Positions 5,693 to 12,062 of a stretch of DNA of 12,413 nt are shown here, piece after piece. Each line of letters begins with the position of its first letter. The stretch's first letter is position 1. The DNA comes from JAYPWI01 sp038135065. Its GTDB lineage: Bacteria > Actinomycetota > Acidimicrobiia > Acidimicrobiales > Poriferisodalaceae. The DNA is taken from assembly GCA_038135065.1 (NCBI GenBank), contig JAYPWI010000055.1, forward strand, positions 1 to 12,413. Reading direction: 5' to 3'. The translations under genes and the position numbers were made by a program. The notes below the pieces were generated by a model that saw only the letters and a list, made by a program, of their open reading frames with translations, had not been told where the DNA came from and searched no databases.

Positions 5693-7780
5693 ATGCGGCT
5701 CACATCGCACCGACAGCGCAGCGCCACCCTGGGGCCACTTCCCGCCGAGCGCCTGCCCCGCGTCCGGTCCGGGCGTTTGCCCGGTGATGTGCCGTCCCCG
5801 GCGCCTGCCGCCCATCGAGGCCCCGGTGAGCGCTCGTTCGTGCCCTCGGCAGGGCCGATTCTGGATGTGCTCACGTCGTGCCGGACCGCCGACGTGGCGC
5901 CAGGGCAGGCGCCGATGCCGACCCTGCAGGCGGGTGCGGACAACATCAGGGGCTACTGCTACTTCCTGGATGCCGACCTGGTCGGTCTGGCCAGCCTGGA
6001 CGGTGGGTCCTGGGTCACCGAACCGCTCGAGGGTCACACCCACGGGGTGGCCGTCGTGGTGGGTGACCCACGACGGCCCCGAGCCGACGAACCCGGTCAC
6101 CGTTGGATCGGAGGAGGAGAACGGCGAGTTGCCGAGGTGCGAGCAGCCGAGATCGCCACGGTGGTGGCCCGCTACCTGGGTGCGCTGGGTTACCGGGCGA
6201 CCGCCCATTTCGGGGATGCGACCGACGTGGACCTCAACCGGATCGCCGTGCAGGCCGGTGTGGCCACGGTGGGGGGTGACCGGTTGGTGCACCCGCTGCT
6301 GCCCGGCGGGTTCGCCATCGCTGCCATCACGACCGAGCTGGAGCTCCCACCCGATGAGCAACTCGGCCCGCTCCGAGGTCTGCCTGCGGTGCGGCTCGCA
6401 GTGCGCCACGGTCTCGGGCTGGGTGGCACCCGCCCCGGGTGGCGGCGCCTCGATGGGCGTCACCGTCCCTGGCATCTCGGTCGGTACCCCATGGAGAAGG
6501 TCCGCCGGGTGTCCGAGCCGACCACCCTCATCATCGAGGAGGAGGTCCAACGCCCGGCTGCCCGTCACAACTTCTTCGTTCGGGCCCGGGCCGGCGACCT
6601 CGGTGCGCGGGCCCAACACGAGGTCGGGCGGTTCATCCAGAAGGCCCCCCACGGGATGGCCTCCCAGGACATGCTCCGCCAACTGGTGCCGCTGCAGGAC
6701 GGGCCGGTCGCCGAGCGGATCGACGACGGCCCCGCCGATCCCCTCGACAATGCCCGCTCGGTCAAAGCCCTGGCTCATTTCCTCGGTGCCGACATGGCCG
6801 GGGTGTGCGACGTGCCCGACTACGCCTGGTATTCCCACCGCCCCGACGGCTCGGTGATCGACCCCGAGCATCCCAACGCAGTGGTGGTCGTCCTCGACCA
6901 GGGGTTCGAGACCATGGAGGGGGCTTCGGGCGACGACTGGATCAGCGGGGCCCAGTCGATGCGGGCCTACCTACGGGCCTCGATCATCACCTGCACCATC
7001 GCCGCTCATCTTCGCAGCCTCGGGTACCGGGCCCGAGCCCACACTGCGGCCGTCGACGAGGTCAACCACATCCCGCTGCTGTTACGGGCCGGCATCGGTG
7101 AGCTGTCCCGGATCGGTGAGCTGGTCCTCAACCCCTTCGTGGGCCCCCGTTTCAAGTCCGGGGTGGTCACCACCGACATGCCCATCACCCCCGACCAGCC
7201 CATCGATTTCGGTCTGCAGGACTTCTGCTCGAAGTGCACCAAATGTGCCCGGGAGTGCCCGTGCGGGGCGATCCGCTTCGGGGACAAGGTGATGTTCAAC
7301 GGCTACGAGATGTGGAAGCCCGACGTCGACCGGTGTGCCCGCTACCGCATCACCAACATGCGCGGGTCGGCCTGCGGCAGGTGCATGAAGACGTGCCCCT
7401 ACAACGTGGAGGGGGTCCTGGCCGAGCGTCCATTCCAGTGGGCGGCCATGAAGCTCCCATGGGCCCGGGCCTGGATCGCCCGCCTCGACGACCGGCTGGG
7501 ACGGGGGGAGATCAACGAGCGGAAGCGGTGGTGGGTGGATGTCGAGATGGTCGAGGGGGTACCCGTTGCTCCACCACGCGGGGCCAACGCCCGGGGTCTC
7601 AACTGCGACCGTCAGGCCAGGGATGCCGCCGGTTACGCCATCTTCCCGCCCGAGCAGGCCCCGCCCGGCGACACGGGCATGGCGCCCCACGCCCTCGACC
7701 GGGCGGCCGGGGTCGCCGCAGCGCAGGCAGCGCGGTCACCCGATGAGGCGCGCCGGGCCGGCACCAGTCGGACGCGCTGA
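5693..7780 (+). CDS. Cytoplasmic reductive-dehalogenase-like protein (cobalamin-type core plus two 4Fe-4S clusters)
   Basis: 695 residues from ATG 5693, chosen over TTG 5675 because AAGGGG (5681-5686) lies 6 bases upstream. The C-terminal ferredoxin-like segment holds two complete cluster motifs: C512-x2-C515-x2-C518-x3-C522-P, and C548-x12-C561-x2-C564-x3-C568-P, as in RdhA and the related queuosine-precursor reductase QueG. Residues about 255-505 would be the cobalamin-binding, nitroreductase-like core, with PDYAWYSH at 375-382 offering candidate active-site tyrosines. Residues about 13-225 look like a degenerate duplicate of that core. The length and double-core layout match the soluble catabolic type represented by NpRdhA of Nitratireductor (from memory, ~700 residues, cytoplasmic). 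There is no Tat signal, no membrane-anchor RdhB gene nearby, and no C-terminal flavin-reductase fusion, so electrons must come from a separate protein. Dehalogenation of a halogenated aromatic is the family expectation; the substrate is unknown. Confidence 0.8.
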   Translation: MRLTSHRQRSATLGPLPAERLPRVRSGRLPGDVPSPAPAAHRGPGERSFVPSAGPILDVLTSCRTADVAPGQAPMPTLQAGADNIRGYCYFLDADLVGLASLDGGSWVTEPLEGHTHGVAVVVGDPRRPRADEPGHRWIGGGERRVAEVRAAEIATVVARYLGALGYRATAHFGDATDVDLNRIAVQAGVATVGGDRLVHPLLPGGFAIAAITTELELPPDEQLGPLRGLPAVRLAVRHGLGLGGTRPGWRRLDGRHRPWHLGRYPMEKVRRVSEPTTLIIEEEVQRPAARHNFFVRARAGDLGARAQHEVGRFIQKAPHGMASQDMLRQLVPLQDGPVAERIDDGPADPLDNARSVKALAHFLGADMAGVCDVPDYAWYSHRPDGSVIDPEHPNAVVVVLDQGFETMEGASGDDWISGAQSMRAYLRASIITCTIAAHLRSLGYRARAHTAAVDEVNHIPLLLRAGIGELSRIGELVLNPFVGPRFKSGVVTTDMPITPDQPIDFGLQDFCSKCTKCARECPCGAIRFGDKVMFNGYEMWKPDVDRCARYRITNMRGSACGRCMKTCPYNVEGVLAERPFQWAAMKLPWARAWIARLDDRLGRGEINERKRWWVDVEMVEGVPVAPPRGANARGLNCDRQARDAAGYAIFPPEQAPPGDTGMAPHALDRAAGVAAAQAARSPDEARRAGTSRTR

Positions 7781-7783
7781 GGT

Positions 7784-7807
7784 CGGGCCGACGAGCGAGC
7801 CGGCCCG
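7784..7807. terminator. Hairpin between the RdhA-like gene and the MDR gene
   Basis: CGGGCCG (7784-7790) and CGGCCCG (7801-7807) form a perfect 7-bp all-GC stem with a 10-base loop, starting 3 bases after the RdhA-like stop. It lies directly against the TAGGCT box of the next gene. It could terminate the upstream transcript or act as an operator for the downstream promoter. No T tract is present. Confidence 0.5.
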
Positions 7808-7813
7808 TAGGCT
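7808..7813 (+). promoter_or_regulatory. Candidate -10 box (TAGGCT) of the MDR gene, leaderless start
   Basis: TAGGCT lies 6 bases before the ATG at 7820, and no Shine-Dalgarno sequence is visible in between. This is the usual layout of a leaderless actinobacterial gene. The hairpin at 7784-7807 covers the spacer region, where no consensus -35 is seen. Confidence 0.55.
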
Positions 7814-7819
7814 CGTCGC

Positions 7820-8815
7820 ATGCGAGCTCATGTTCTGACCGGCGACGGTATCGATGGCATCGAGATGCGCGACCTCCCCGATCCCGAGCCGGGACCGGGC
7901 CAGATCGTCGTCGAGGTGGGTGCCACCTCCCTCAACTACCGGGATCTCATGATCGCCGGACGCCATCCGGGGGAGCGGATCCCACTCTCGGACGGGGCAG
8001 GCGAGGTGATCGCCATCGGCGACGGGGTGGACGGGGTAGCGGTCGGGGATCGGGTTGCGGGGACCTTCTTCTCACAGTGGGTCGACGGTCGCATCGATGC
8101 TGCCGTGCACGATTCGGCCCTCGGTGGCCCGGTCGACGGGATGGCCGCCGAGCGGGTGGTGTTGCCGGCCCACGGGGTCGTCCCCGTCCCCCAGGGCTGG
8201 TCCGAAGCCCAAGCGGCCACCCTGCCCTGTGCGGCCCTGACCGCATGGAACGCTCTCGTCGAAGGTCAGCGGCTGATGGCCGGGCAGACCGTGCTGCTGC
8301 TGGGGACCGGTGGCGTGTCCGTGTTCGGGCTGCAGTTCGCCTCGATGATGGGGGCCCGCACCATCATCACCTCGAGCAGCGACGCCAAGCTCGAACAGAT
8401 GACCGCCCTCGGCGCTGACGTCACCATCAACTATCGGGACGTGCCCGAGTGGGAACGGGCCGTGCTCGATGCCACGGACGGTGTCGGGGTGGATCTGGTG
8501 CTCGAGGTCGGGGGAGCGGGGACCCTGGCTCGGTCGATGGAGTGCACCCGGTACGAGGGTCAGATCGCCCTGATCGGGATCCTCACCGGGGTGGCTGGTG
8601 AGACCAGCCCTCGGCCTCTGGTCACCAGAAGCGTGTCGCTACGCGGGGTGTACGTGGGGAGCCGCCGCATGTTCGCCGAGATGAACGCGGCCATCGACCT
8701 CAACGGGCTCGAACCCATCATCGATTCGGAGTTCGGCTTCGAGGACATGCGGGCCGCCTACCGCCACGTCGAATCACAGGCCCATGTGGGCAAGGTGGTG
8801 ATCAACCACCGCTAG
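7820..8815 (+). CDS. Zinc-independent MDR oxidoreductase (NADPH:quinone-reductase/alcohol-dehydrogenase-like)
   Basis: 331 residues, typical of medium-chain dehydrogenases/reductases. The N-terminal GroES-like domain has SLNYRDLMIAGRHP (37-50) and LSDGAGEVIAIGDGVDGVAVGDRV (56-79). The Rossmann domain follows, with VLLLGTGGVSVFGLQFA (158-174) as the nucleotide loop and SSSDAKLEQMTALGADVTINYRD (185-207) next. The catalytic-zinc Cys and the structural-zinc four-Cys lobe of alcohol dehydrogenases are absent, placing it with zinc-free quinone oxidoreductases and related NAD(P)H-dependent reductases. The substrate cannot be read from the sequence. It lies 39 bases after the RdhA-like gene on the same strand, but the hairpin and its own TAGGCT box suggest separate transcription. 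It converges on the SDR gene, with only 28 bases between the two stops. Confidence 0.88.
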   Translation: MRAHVLTGDGIDGIEMRDLPDPEPGPGQIVVEVGATSLNYRDLMIAGRHPGERIPLSDGAGEVIAIGDGVDGVAVGDRVAGTFFSQWVDGRIDAAVHDSALGGPVDGMAAERVVLPAHGVVPVPQGWSEAQAATLPCAALTAWNALVEGQRLMAGQTVLLLGTGGVSVFGLQFASMMGARTIITSSSDAKLEQMTALGADVTINYRDVPEWERAVLDATDGVGVDLVLEVGGAGTLARSMECTRYEGQIALIGILTGVAGETSPRPLVTRSVSLRGVYVGSRRMFAEMNAAIDLNGLEPIIDSEFGFEDMRAAYRHVESQAHVGKVVINHR

Positions 8816-8843
8816 GGCTGGCCGTCGACTTCCGGGGTCGGAT

Positions 8844-9587
8844 TCAGGACGTGTAGTACATGCCGCCGTTGACGCTGATGGTCTGGCCGGTGATGTAGGC
8901 GTTGGTGGCCAACAACAGGGCTACGTCCGCAACTTCGGACACATCGCCGAATCGGCCCACGGGGATCCGCGAGGGATCGGCCGCGGTGGCGTTGCGAAGC
9001 AGGTCGGTCTCGATCTGGGCCATGGCGATGGCGTTCACCGTGATCCCTTCTTTGACGAGCATCGAGGCGTAGCCGTGGGTCAGGCCGATGATGCCCGCCT
9101 TGGACGCCGCGTAGTGGGGGCCGACCGACCCTCCCGTCTGGGCCGCGGTCGATGCCACGTTGATGATGCGCCCCCACCCCTGGTCCCGCATGGCGGGTAG
9201 GGCCGCGTGGGTCACCAGGTACGCGGAGGTCAGGTTGACCTCCACCGTGCGGCGCCACAGCTCTTCGTCGAGGTCCGCAACGTCAGCCAACCGTTGCCCG
9301 ATGCCTGCGTTGTTGACCACCACGGTCGGGGGGCCCAACTGGTCCGACACTGTGGTGAACAGCCGGGCGACTTCCTCGGCCCGACTCACGTCTGCTTTGA
9401 CCAGGGCGACGGGTACCCCGAGGGAGGCGATCTCTTCGGCTGCCGATGCCCCTGCCTGGTCGTTGTCGAGGTAGTTGACGGCTACCGAAGCTCCTGCTTC
9501 GGCGAGAGCGACGGCGATGCCCCGGCCGATGCCCCGGGACGATCCGGTGACCAGGGCCACCCGGCCAGCGAGAGGAGAAGGGTTCAT
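8844..9587 (-). CDS. Short-chain dehydrogenase/reductase (FabG-like SDR)
   Basis: 247 residues from ATG 9587. Classical SDR features are all present: the cofactor loop TGSSRGIG (14-21), NNAG (92-95), catalytic N118, S146, Y159 and K163 (YAASK), and the C-terminal GRFGDVSEVADVALLL and ITGQTISVNGG. It should be an active NAD(P)H-dependent oxidoreductase acting on a ketone or alcohol, possibly a 3-oxoacyl thioester as in FabG, but the substrate is not determinable. An in-frame ATG at 9605 would add six residues (MGHAEA). The inner start is preferred because it gives the standard distance to the glycine motif, though neither has a strong ribosome binding site. It is divergent from the SRPBCC gene and convergent with the MDR gene. 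Confidence 0.9.
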   Translation of the reverse strand: MNPSPLAGRVALVTGSSRGIGRGIAVALAEAGASVAVNYLDNDQAGASAAEEIASLGVPVALVKADVSRAEEVARLFTTVSDQLGPPTVVVNNAGIGQRLADVADLDEELWRRTVEVNLTSAYLVTHAALPAMRDQGWGRIINVASTAAQTGGSVGPHYAASKAGIIGLTHGYASMLVKEGITVNAIAMAQIETDLLRNATAADPSRIPVGRFGDVSEVADVALLLATNAYITGQTISVNGGMYYTS

Positions 9588-9633
9588 CGCTTCAGCATGG
9601 CCCATCGGATCAGGTGAGGTGAGCGTCGCGGTG

Positions 9634-9643
9634 AGGCTAGGGT
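9634..9643. promoter_or_regulatory. Overlapping divergent -10 boxes between the SDR and SRPBCC genes
   Basis: In AGGCTAGGGT, TAGGGT (9638-9643) reads right and TAGCCT (9639-9634) reads left, sharing the central CTAG. Each would start transcription at a plausible distance: about 24 bases before the SRPBCC ATG at 9674 and about 40 bases before the SDR ATG at 9587. No consensus -35 elements were found. Prediction only. Confidence 0.38.
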
Positions 9644-9673
9644 TCCGCTGTCGTTCGCCTTGGGGAGGGTGCC

Positions 9674-10132
9674 ATGACCGACTCGACCACCACGACCGTG
9701 TCCTTCGAGATGGCTCACGACGTGGAGATCGATGCCCCGGCCCAGAAGGTGCTGGACTACGTGTCCAACCCGCAGTCGTGGCCGGAGTGGATGCCAGCCA
9801 CCCACGAGATCCTCAGCGATGATCGGCCGCTGATGGCGGGGGAGCGGTTCTCCGAGCGGTGGGCTACCCGTCAGGGCGAGGTCGCCCTGGAGTGGGAGGT
9901 CACCGATCGGGTCGAGCCGACCCTGTGGGAGGCCACGACGGCCACCACCTTTACCGGGCCGATCGTTGCCCGTTACGAGGTGACCGACCTCGGGGCGGGC
10001 AGGTGCCGCTATGTGCGGCGGATCGTCAATCCGGCCCGCCCGAAAGCGCCGACCGCGGAGATGGTCGACCGGATGAACGCCGAGGCGGAGATCTGCCTGG
10101 CCAACATCAAGGCGGCGACCGAGGCCGGCTGA
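9674..10132 (+). CDS. SRPBCC-fold (polyketide cyclase/START-like) protein
   Basis: 152 residues forming the whole of a typical SRPBCC hydrophobic-pocket domain. Early strand-helix VEIDAPAQKVLDYVSNPQSWPEWMP (17-41) is the usual family opening, including the PxxWPEWMP turn. It is followed by alternating beta strands (ERFSERW, VALEWEVTDRVEP, LWEATTAT, IVARYEVTDL, CRYVRRIV) and a long C-terminal helix (about 129-150) that closes the pocket. The fold binds lipids, polyketides or other hydrophobic small molecules, sometimes catalytically. No specific ligand can be inferred. The start is supported by GGGAGG at 9663-9668, 5 bases upstream. It is divergent from the SDR gene and co-directional with the amidohydrolase 90 bases downstream. 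Confidence 0.85.
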   Translation: MTDSTTTTVSFEMAHDVEIDAPAQKVLDYVSNPQSWPEWMPATHEILSDDRPLMAGERFSERWATRQGEVALEWEVTDRVEPTLWEATTATTFTGPIVARYEVTDLGAGRCRYVRRIVNPARPKAPTAEMVDRMNAEAEICLANIKAATEAG

Positions 10133-10149
10133 GCGGCGCGTCGGCTCAG
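10129..10149 (+). terminator. Stop-spanning hairpin at the end of the SRPBCC gene
   Basis: CTGAGC (10129-10134) and GCTCAG (10144-10149) make a 6-bp stem with a 9-base loop, and the TGA stop (10130-10132) lies inside the left arm. It is short and without a T tract, so at most a weak terminator or 3'-end stabiliser. Confidence 0.3.
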
Positions 10150-10165
10150 GTAGGCATTCGCCCCG

Positions 10166-10192
10166 TTGCCGTTCGCGTGAGCAGGCTACGCT
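10166..10192 (+). promoter_or_regulatory. Weak candidate promoter of the amidohydrolase gene
   Basis: TTGCCG (10166-10171) and TACGCT (10187-10192) resemble -35 and -10 hexamers, but the spacer is only 15 bases. Transcription from it would give a leader of about 25 bases containing the G-rich GGGGGG at 10212-10217, which serves as a poor ribosome binding site 5 bases before the ATG at 10223. Confidence 0.3.
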
Positions 10193-10222
10193 GAAGCGGG
10201 GACTGCATAGCGGGGGGTAACG

Positions 10223-11974
10223 ATGGCCGAGCAGTACGACGTCCATATCAAGAACGGCATGATCGTGGACGGGACGAGGGTCCCGAAGTTCCGCGGTGAC
10301 ATGTGGATCAAGGACGGCAAGATCGCCCAGGTGGGCGGTCGAGTCAACGGGGGTGCCGATTCGGTGATCGATGCCGCGGGCTGCATCGTCGCCCCGGGCT
10401 TCATCGACCTCCACACCCATTACGACGCGCAGATCCGCTGGGATCCGTACTGCTCGATCTCGAGCTGGCACGGGGTCACCTCGGTGGTGCTGGGCAACTG
10501 CGGGTTCGGGTTCGCGCCCTGCAAGCCCGACTTCCGTGAGCGCTCGATGCTCACCATGGTCCGCACCGAGGCCATCCCCTTGGCTGCAATGGAAGAGGGG
10601 ATGCTTCCCCATTGGGACTGGGAGACCATCCCCGAATACCTCGACAGCCTCGAGCGTGCACCCCTGGGTGTGAACTGCCTGCAGTACATGCCCACTGCGT
10701 CGCTCATGATCTACGTGATGGGTCTCGAGGCTGCCAAGACCCGGCCGGCCACCAACGCCGAGCAGAAGGAGATGCAGCGACTGCTGCACGAGGGCATGGA
10801 TGCCGGCCTGTGTGGCTTCTCGATCCAGCGCCTCGGTCCCAACTCCACCCAGGCCGACTACGACGGCACACCGATGGTGACCGACACCATGGTCGACGAC
10901 GACATCTTCGCCCTGGCCGAGGTGCTGGCCGAGCGTGACGAGGGGTTCATCCAGCTCACCCAGGCCACCAGCGCAGATCCCAATGACGCTGACGACCTGG
11001 CCTTCAAGCGGAAGCTGGCCGAGATCGCCCAGCGACCCATCATCGACAACGTGGTCCCGGTCAGTCAGCGCAACCCGCGAACCCATCGGGATCGCCTCGA
11101 GTGGCTGGCCCAGGCCCAGGCCGACGGGCTGCCCATCTACGGGCAGGCCGCCACCTTCCGTACCGGCTTCGCCTTCTCGCTCGACGAGTGGAACCTTTAC
11201 GACTCGAGCCCCGCCTGGCGGGAGGCCACCACCGGCACCATCGAGGACAAGATGCGCAAGATGCGCGACCCGGCCCTGCGGGAGCGGATCAAGGCGGAGC
11301 AGGACCAGGCCAACACCCTGTTCACCCAGACCCAGGTGGCCGTGGGTGGGCCGGCGCACAAGCTGGTCGTCCAGGGGGTGAACCGCCGTCAGGACATGCA
11401 GCACTACCTCGGCAAGAGCCTGGGGCAGATCGCCGAGGAGGAGGGCAAGCACTACATCGACGTGATGCTCGACCTCAGCCTGGAGACGGGCCTCAAGACC
11501 GAGTTCCTCGGTGAGAGCCCTACGTACAGCGTGGAGAACATGACCGGTGCCATCACCGAGTCGCCGTACACCATTCCCGGCGTCTCCGACGGCGGCGCGC
11601 ACACCAAGTTCTTCACCGGGGGTGCGTGGACGACCGATTTCTTGGCGTGGATGGTCCGTGACACGGGCCAGATCTCGTTGGAGGAGGCCCACTACCGGGG
11701 TTCGACCCTGGCTGCCCACGCTGCGGGCTTCAAGGATCGGGGCATGCTGCGGGAGGGAGCTCCGGCAGATGTCATCGTCTACGAGCTCGAGAGCCTGGCC
11801 GTCGAGCCCGAGTGGGTGGGTGAGCCCGTGTACGACCTCCCGGGCGGTGAATGGCGCCGGGTCCAGCACGCCAAGGGCTTCAAGCACATCTTGGTGAACG
11901 GGGTGGAGACCTTCGAAGAGGGGGCCTGCACCGGGGCGACGCCGGGCAAGCTGCTCCGCCACGGGCGCGGCTGA
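10223..11974 (+). CDS. N-acyl-D-amino-acid deacylase-like amidohydrolase
   Basis: 583 residues, a metal-dependent amidohydrolase-superfamily protein of the D-aminoacylase branch. The N-terminal beta-sandwich (DVHIKNGMIVDGT) leads into the TIM barrel at APGFIDLHTHYDAQ (57-70), with metal ligands H64 and H66. Then comes GNCGFGFAP with C93, equivalent to bridging Cys96 of Alcaligenes D-aminoacylase, and GVSDGGAH (453-460) with catalytic Asp456. The C-terminal HAKGFKHILVNGVETFEEGACTGATPGKLLR (549-579) completes the sandwich domain. The canonical barrel histidines (in THxR and SHHK motifs of true D-aminoacylases) are not seen: the corresponding strands read GFIQLTQAT (241-249) and NVVPVSQ (276-282). 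It may bind one metal or act on a different amide. The protein is longer than typical D-aminoacylases (~480), mainly through a helical insert around 330-420. Cytoplasmic, with no signal peptide. Confidence 0.85.
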   Translation: MAEQYDVHIKNGMIVDGTRVPKFRGDMWIKDGKIAQVGGRVNGGADSVIDAAGCIVAPGFIDLHTHYDAQIRWDPYCSISSWHGVTSVVLGNCGFGFAPCKPDFRERSMLTMVRTEAIPLAAMEEGMLPHWDWETIPEYLDSLERAPLGVNCLQYMPTASLMIYVMGLEAAKTRPATNAEQKEMQRLLHEGMDAGLCGFSIQRLGPNSTQADYDGTPMVTDTMVDDDIFALAEVLAERDEGFIQLTQATSADPNDADDLAFKRKLAEIAQRPIIDNVVPVSQRNPRTHRDRLEWLAQAQADGLPIYGQAATFRTGFAFSLDEWNLYDSSPAWREATTGTIEDKMRKMRDPALRERIKAEQDQANTLFTQTQVAVGGPAHKLVVQGVNRRQDMQHYLGKSLGQIAEEEGKHYIDVMLDLSLETGLKTEFLGESPTYSVENMTGAITESPYTIPGVSDGGAHTKFFTGGAWTTDFLAWMVRDTGQISLEEAHYRGSTLAAHAAGFKDRGMLREGAPADVIVYELESLAVEPEWVGEPVYDLPGGEWRRVQHAKGFKHILVNGVETFEEGACTGATPGKLLRHGRG

Positions 11975-11986
11975 TTCCCGATCGGC

Positions 11987-12038
11987 GATCACGTACAGAG
12001 GGGGCGCCCGGCCGGGCGCCCCCTCTGCACGTGTGATC
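11987..12038. terminator. Long bidirectional palindrome between the convergent amidohydrolase and FnIII genes
   Basis: A 32-bp perfect palindrome (11996-12027, CAGAGGGGGCGCCCGG and its complement) is flanked, after one mismatch, by five more complementary pairs (11990-11994 with 12029-12033). With a 2-base bulge, GATCACGT (11987-11994) pairs with the 12029-12038 side. It starts 12 bases after one stop and ends 24 bases before the other, so it should fold at the end of both transcripts. No T tract is present. Confidence 0.75.
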
Positions 12039-12062
12039 ACCGAGTTGTCGGAAGCCCGGGTG

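Noticed and set aside
5633..6871. N-terminal extension of the crotonase frame by about 413 codons, suggesting a fusion protein.
   Set aside because: The extension is antisense to the RdhA-like gene and has no domain similarity. The crotonase domain begins right at GTG 5632 next to a -10-like box.
5693..7780. Queuosine-precursor reductase QueG as the identity of the Fe-S protein.
   Set aside because: QueG is about half this length and lacks the duplicated N-terminal core. It remains a distant relative rather than the best call.
7820..8815. Zinc-dependent alcohol dehydrogenase.
   Set aside because: Neither the catalytic-zinc Cys/His set nor the structural four-Cys lobe is present.
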